A DNA stretch of 64,000 nt from Meandrina meandrites (Eukaryota > Cnidaria > Anthozoa > Scleractinia > Meandrinidae). The position numbers and the translations under genes were made by a program. The stretch covers positions 20,020,472-20,084,471 of the forward strand of contig OY855914.1 of the NCBI GenBank assembly GCA_963693305.1. Reading direction: 5' to 3'. Positions 60,301 to 64,000 of this stretch are shown piece after piece (within the stretch, counting starts at the first letter, position 1; each line of letters starts with the position of its first letter). Below the pieces are notes generated by a model that saw only the letters and a list, made by a program, of their open reading frames with translations, ran no database searches and was not told the origin of the DNA.

Positions 60301-63300
60301 AAGCCCAACCATTATTTTAGTTACTGTATACCGGTGTCCAAGTAGAAATGTTTCCAATTATCTGACAGTTACGAATTACCTGAATATGGAATCACGGCCA
60401 ACAATAAGCCGATAACCGATTCGAAAGTTAACGTATTTTTTATCAAAAACTTTTCGTAGGCTAGAACGTTGGTGCGTAGCTGTAAATTTATAACCCCTCC
60501 TTTGATTTCTTCTAGACAAAGTTTTCCTTTAAATAACCGTATGTACTTACCAGTTATTATAACTTGAAAATTGCATTGGGCAATGTTCTTTGCTATGTCA
60601 GATGCAGTGTAAGTTACGTTGTGTTCTCCCCATGTGAATTCGCTTCCATTTGGTCTGCTTGTTGCAAATGAGTAGACCCCGACATTATCAGTAACAGTGA
60701 CCCCAGGTAGCAAGACCTTGATCATATTCTCTTTTGTAGTAATGTGAATATCGTCAGGACAAGAAGCGATCTTTGGTGGCTCAAGATCTGTTTGTGTACA
60801 AAGCAAATGACGGTCTATAAAATAGTAAATGTATGGATTCAACAAAGTCGTATAGAGTAATTGTTCGGGCGAGCGTAGTTCCGAAAATAACTATTGTTGA
60901 TGATTGAAATTTCGACAACCTGAGTGGAAGTCATTTTCAGAGTCAAGTAAAAAAAATTTCAGTCGTGATGTTATAAAGTCTGGTGTGTTAAAGCTGATTG
61001 GTTAGTTTTTTTCCGCGAGGTTAATTTCTTCACTGTAAGACCCGTGCAAAGTTTCTCGACAAGCAATTGGTCAGTTTCGATTCGTCTATTGTTCGTCAAA
61101 TTTAGTGTTCTGTTTGCGGTCCACAAACGGCTAAATGTAAAGCACGTATCAAACGTCTTTCTACTCGTGTTCACTTCCATCCGCAGCAAAAATATAACAT
61201 AAGATAAACACTGCGTCCAGCCAAATGGCTCATAACCTGGAGCTTGTCGAGGTTTCTGCAGAGTTAAGTGACAAGTGTTTTTAAACTTTTTAGGTACAAT
61301 TTAGTGCAGGTTTGGTTTCGAAGGTTTTTGAGGTACATACAGAAACAAACCGTTGTAACCAAAACTGCACTTAAAAGCGCCCCAAATCAGCTAAAAAGCA
61401 CAAAGCACACAAAGAAAGCAACGCGGGAAATCATTGTAATTAAGGGGTTGGTTTTTTCTTTCTTTTCGGCTTCACTTCTTTCCCTATACAAATCCCTATA
61501 GATATGCAAATCGATCGACTTGCGTAACAATGCAAAGGTCAACATAAGAGCTATTGATATACCGTGCTTGGGCTACCTGTGGTTATTCCTAGACAGGTTT
61601 TGACGAACACAACAGTAAAAAAAGTCTTGACTTTGGTTTTATGCTTAACTTGTTAATACTAGAGCCGGACTATGTAACACTACAGCTTCAAAAGATCTCT
61701 AACGATTCGAAAGTTAACGTATAACGTATAACGTATAAGTTAACGATAACGATCCAAATCATACTTACCTTTGACATTGATAGAAAACTTGCAGCTTTTA
61801 CTCAATCCAGATGAATCAGTAACCTTGTATGTAATCTGCTTTTGACCAACATTCAACTTTTGTGGTGGCATTACACCGCTGAGTCTCAAGGGCGCGTTTG
61901 AGTTGTCGGTGGGGTTTGGTACCTGCCACGTCACGTTTGCATATGACTGGCCACTTTCTGTCGGAATCTCCATATCAGGTTGACATTGAATGCTGGGAGG
62001 TTGGACATCTGTTGAGGAAATATTGAAAATAATCTAAAAGGACTAAACTCTTTTGACAGCAAGGGGGATTAAGCAACTTAATTTTAAAACAGACAAGCAT
62101 GTTAACATATGGCACCTTTACAGATCGTCTTGGTAGTATCTGTACTCCAGAATCCACTCTCAAGGCAGGATACGTTTCTTACGCCTTCCAGTCGATAACC
62201 AACAGAAACATTGCACATGAAGTAGCAATGGGTTTTATAGTTTACACCAGAAGGTAACGTGCATAGAGTGGGAGATACAAGCCCATGGGACAGCGCTTTA
62301 ATGGCTGGACACTTAACAACTGAAAGGAAACGAAAATATGAATTATAAGCCAATACTTCAAAATACGTGCAATTTTTGGAAAGAACAGGTGTAATACTTC
62401 GACAATTCTCAATTTCGTTTTGCATGTTATGATTTCAGGGGAAACTCAGACTTTTCTTAAATGAAAAAGAAGTCAATCGTGTCTTAGTATACGGAAGCAA
62501 AACTACAAAAATTAACTTCAACTTTGGAAAATGTAGAAATGAAAAAGACCTAGCTTGCACCTTTAAATTGCCTACCGTTACATATAGTTGTGTTGCCTGA
62601 CCATGACCCATCTGCTTGACATGAGCGCTGGCTAGACCCAGTCATTCGGTATCCTGTATCACAAGAGAGGGAAGCCTGGGAACCAAACGATGATCCACAT
62701 GAAAGAGAGGTTATGGATCCATGTATTGGGGATGGAAGGACTAGGCAAGATTTTTCTGTGAATAAAAGAAGTTTGGTTTTCTGGTTAGAGAAAAACAAAA
62801 TTAAAAACAAACAAATAAAACAACAACTACGGTGAAACCCCGCTTACGGACATCCGCTTATTAAGGAAAGCTTTGTGTGTCCCAACAAAAAGTTCATTCA
62901 TTTCTCTTACGATAATCCGCTTACAGTACAGCTCCTGTTACCGGGGCCGCCCAGAAAAAGTTAACCAGCCACAATATAGAACGGTTTCTATAGAATCGAA
63001 CATATTTTACTTTAGCAAATGAAATATCGAGTACAGAACAATGAAATTCCAACTTTTTCACTCTTGAAGCTGACGTAGTCTGCACTGTCCCCAGTGTTGA
63101 AAAAATAAGTAATACTTTTGCTCGGAGTGTGTCCTGTACCTTGTCAGATTGCTGAAACAGCCGGCAGTTGAGTATTTCTTATTTTCCGAATTTAAATCCG
63201 GCGCTAGAAATAAATTATATTTTGCTCGAATGGGGTAGTGTTTCGACATGGTTTTATATCTAAAAACTCAGTTCTTGGTAAAAATCAGCACCGTGGTACA

Positions 63301-63725
63301 CCAGAAACGATTTGTTTCATTAAATGATTACAGTGATTGTGGAACAATTGAATTGTTTTCATAACTTTCTTTCAACTACTGGCTGGTACTACGTCATTAC
63401 CGAGGCTACCTGACGGCCAAAATTTCTTATATATTTATTTATGATGATTACATAAAAGACAGGAAGAATGACATACTTGTTCCTTGCACGATAAAAGTGC
63501 AGTTAGCTCGGTTTCCGCTGCTGTCTGTCGCGGAATACAGTACATTGTACAGGCCAATGCTAAGGTTAACAGGAGGTCGAATGGCGGGGTAGCTGATGGA
63601 CACGTGACCAGAGTTGTCGGTAGCCGTTGGTTCAATCCACGTGAGCAATGTACTGGACGAGCATTCAGTAGCGTAGAACACCATATTGTTTGGACACGTG
63701 TTATTAAAGGAAGGGGGAGTATTGT
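57004..63725 (-). CDS. Paralogous single-pass receptor-like protein with HYR and sushi domains and FS module (gene span, 5' end outside window)
   Basis: Ten minus-strand exons, every one with length and phase that fit, encode about 780 residues: HYR, sushi, sushi, HYR, HYR, sushi, FS module, GCC2/GCC3 unit, transmembrane helix, cytoplasmic tail. From the last sushi domain on, the order equals that of the plus-strand gene, with matching intron phases including the single phase-2 intron before the tail. The ectodomain upstream differs (HYR/sushi rather than EGF/pentraxin). No frame breaks were seen. The gene continues past 64 kb, since the first visible exon opens in phase 1. The two genes converge, with stop codons 4.8 kb apart. 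HYR domains are immunoglobulin-like modules common in adhesion and complement-like proteins; the specific role is unknown. Confidence 0.87.
57274..57337. repeat. (GATGAT)n microsatellite beside the last acceptor of the minus gene
   Basis: About 21 ATG units, read as CAT on the coding strand. Followed on the minus strand by a T-run and the TTTTGTAG acceptor at 57254-57255. Confidence 0.95.
57761..57893 (-). CDS. Exon: transmembrane segment
   Basis: A 133-bp exon (phase 1 in, phase 2 out) encodes the linker EIPSQSNTEKHGISK, a hydrophobic helix PILYSAIAAGAFVFIVLISV, then TIFCVRKHC. The frame would stop three bases later, but a strong donor (GTAAGTT) in phase 2 precedes that stop. The plus-strand gene splices at the equivalent place and phase. 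Confidence 0.86.
58176..58334 (-). CDS. Exon: GCC2/GCC3-type cysteine-rich unit
   Basis: A 159-bp phase 1-1 exon encodes NCPLGYFFNTTGCQACKVDQ...TSCVPCPSGTTTFGE...DCQ. It matches the membrane-proximal GCC2/GCC3 unit of the plus-strand gene and is intact here. Donor GTCACT is weak but required by phase and by the following exon. Confidence 0.86.
59080..59565 (-). CDS. Exon: FS module (four-Cys, furin-site module), uninterrupted
   Basis: A 486-bp phase 1-1 exon. The protein has C-x27-C-x3-C-x8-C, then RRRR, followed by a strand-rich half (KIPLTVYVALKVPLP...NNILEALLETDLNMNISGVVIEYD) and a closing Cys pair leading into the next exon. Length, a helix-like first half and strand-like second half, and a mid-module protease site make it SEA-like in outline, but I do not recognise a named family. 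The plus-strand copy 1 spreads the same module over three exons. Confidence 0.82.
59931..60137 (-). CDS. Exon: sushi (CCP) domain c
   Basis: A 207-bp phase 1-1 exon encodes YTCPDLPAPLNGAKAC...CTVHCNEGFGFANE...LCAPDGTWRNAK...PDCS. It sits directly before the FS module, as in the plus-strand gene. The junctions read DCS|K and CLS|K respectively, so this sushi-FS link is an ancestral feature. Confidence 0.9.
60551..60787 (-). CDS. Exon: HYR domain c
   Basis: A 237-bp phase 1-1 exon encodes LEPPKIASCPDDI, VTVTDNVGV, GEHNVTYTASDIAKNIAQCNF. The aromatic of the W-x-x-P block is missing and the SG after the second D is IA, so this is a more divergent HYR. Donor GTAAGTA. Confidence 0.85.
60788..61768. 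other. Intron of the minus gene with a Penelope terminal-repeat remnant
   Basis: 60845-61133 matches the left arm of the Penelope-like element (TTTCGACAACCTG, GGAAGTCAT, AATTGGTCAGTTTCGAT, TCTATTGTT), diverged and without coding sequence. The remainder is unremarkable. Confidence 0.7.
61769..62008 (-). CDS. Exon: HYR domain b
   Basis: A 240-bp phase 1-1 exon encodes VQPPSIQCQPDMEI, VTWQVPNPTDNSN, KQITYKVTDSSGLSKSCKF. HYR landmarks are present, with P for A in the DNS block. Donor GTAAGTA. Confidence 0.88.
62116..62319 (-). CDS. Exon: sushi (CCP) domain b
   Basis: A 204-bp phase 1-1 exon encodes VKCPAIKALSHGL...CYFMCNVSVGYRLEG...CLESGFWSTD..IC. It is a CCP module slightly longer than its neighbour. 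The donor is GTGCCA, a non-preferred but allowed GT. Confidence 0.88.
62576..62755 (-). CDS. Exon: sushi (CCP) domain a
   Basis: A 180-bp phase 1-1 exon encodes KSCLVLPSPIHGS...SLSCDTGYRMTGSS...CQADGSWSGN..IC. It shows four cysteines with W in the last loop, a clear CCP module. Acceptor ATTCACAG, donor GTAGGC. Confidence 0.9.
62756..63476. other. Intron of the minus gene
   Basis: 62830-62960 (GGTGAAACCCCGCTTACGGA) has a dispersed-repeat look. No further exon recognised. Confidence 0.45.
63477..63725 (-). CDS. Exon: HYR domain a
   Basis: A 249-bp phase 1-1 exon with acceptor TTTGCAG and donor GTATGTC. It encodes PPSFNNTCPNNM, TWIEPTATDNSG, LYNVLYSATDSSGN and CTFIV. These are the usual HYR landmarks: opening C-P, W-x-x-P-x-A-x-D-N-S, V-x-Y-x-A-x-D-x-S-G-N, closing C-x-F-x-V. 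This is the most upstream exon visible. Confidence 0.88.
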
Positions 63726-64000
63726 CTGCAAACGATGAAAACATATTAACTTGATAAACATCTTATTTTTAATTACCTATTTTCGCGGACTCAATTTTTC
63801 GCGATACTAAAAAAGTCGCGAAATTAAAGACCCGCGAAAAAAGGTTTTCGCATAAATTACGCGAAACTAAATACCCTATTCCGTATTCATCGTTAACGAC
63901 AGTTTAATACATAATTTTCTTGTCCACGTTCTCTATTTCATTTTCGGCGTTCGAGCTTTTTTCCTCTGAATCAATGTCATCCTTCAAGATACCTTGGGTG

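Overview
This is eukaryotic, AT-rich nuclear DNA. It has split genes with GT-AG introns, extracellular mosaic proteins built from symmetric phase-1 exons, and a dense load of short inverted-repeat elements, tRNA-derived SINEs, a Penelope-like retroelement and microsatellites. The repeat repertoire and the sushi/EGF/pentraxin/HYR mosaic genes suggest a cnidarian, most likely an anthozoan such as a stony coral. That assignment is an inference from remembered repeat and protein flavour, not from a search.

Layout. 0-29 kb is almost gene-free. It holds two decayed copies of uncharacterised multicopy cnidarian genes (432-2215 and 8198-8760, both minus), a Penelope fragment, a ~4.7 kb inverted-repeat unit (5917-10622), a 4.1 kb near-complete palindrome (11192-15281) with nested MITEs, a G/C-rich minisatellite family in two copies (about 19.2-19.6 and 26.2-26.8 kb), a 430-bp palindrome with TA target site (26810-27239), a SINE, and other dispersed repeats.

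29.3-52.2 kb (+) carries fifteen exons of a very large single-pass membrane protein: a four-Cys, furin-site module (called FS module here), three cysteine-rich GCC2/GCC3-type units, 21 tandem EGF repeats, a pentraxin/laminin-G-like domain, two more EGFs, a sushi domain, a second FS module, another GCC2/GCC3 unit, a transmembrane segment and a cytoplasmic tail. Its 5' end is not seen. 57.0-63.7 kb (-) carries ten exons of a paralogue in convergent orientation: HYR, sushi, sushi, HYR, HYR, sushi, FS module, GCC2/GCC3 unit, transmembrane segment, tail. It runs off the right edge. Every exon boundary was checked by codon phase. All agree except two plus-strand exons, which carry opposite one-base length errors at A-runs.

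The two genes share their membrane-proximal half and the plan of the tail: an NPxY motif near the membrane and an identical C-terminal QSEV, which fits a class I PDZ ligand. The ectodomains have diverged, EGF/pentraxin against HYR/sushi. The strongest candidate for something undescribed is this pair of apparently furin-processed, PDZ- and PTB-coupled receptors, and the FS module they share. Ligand and function cannot be told from sequence.
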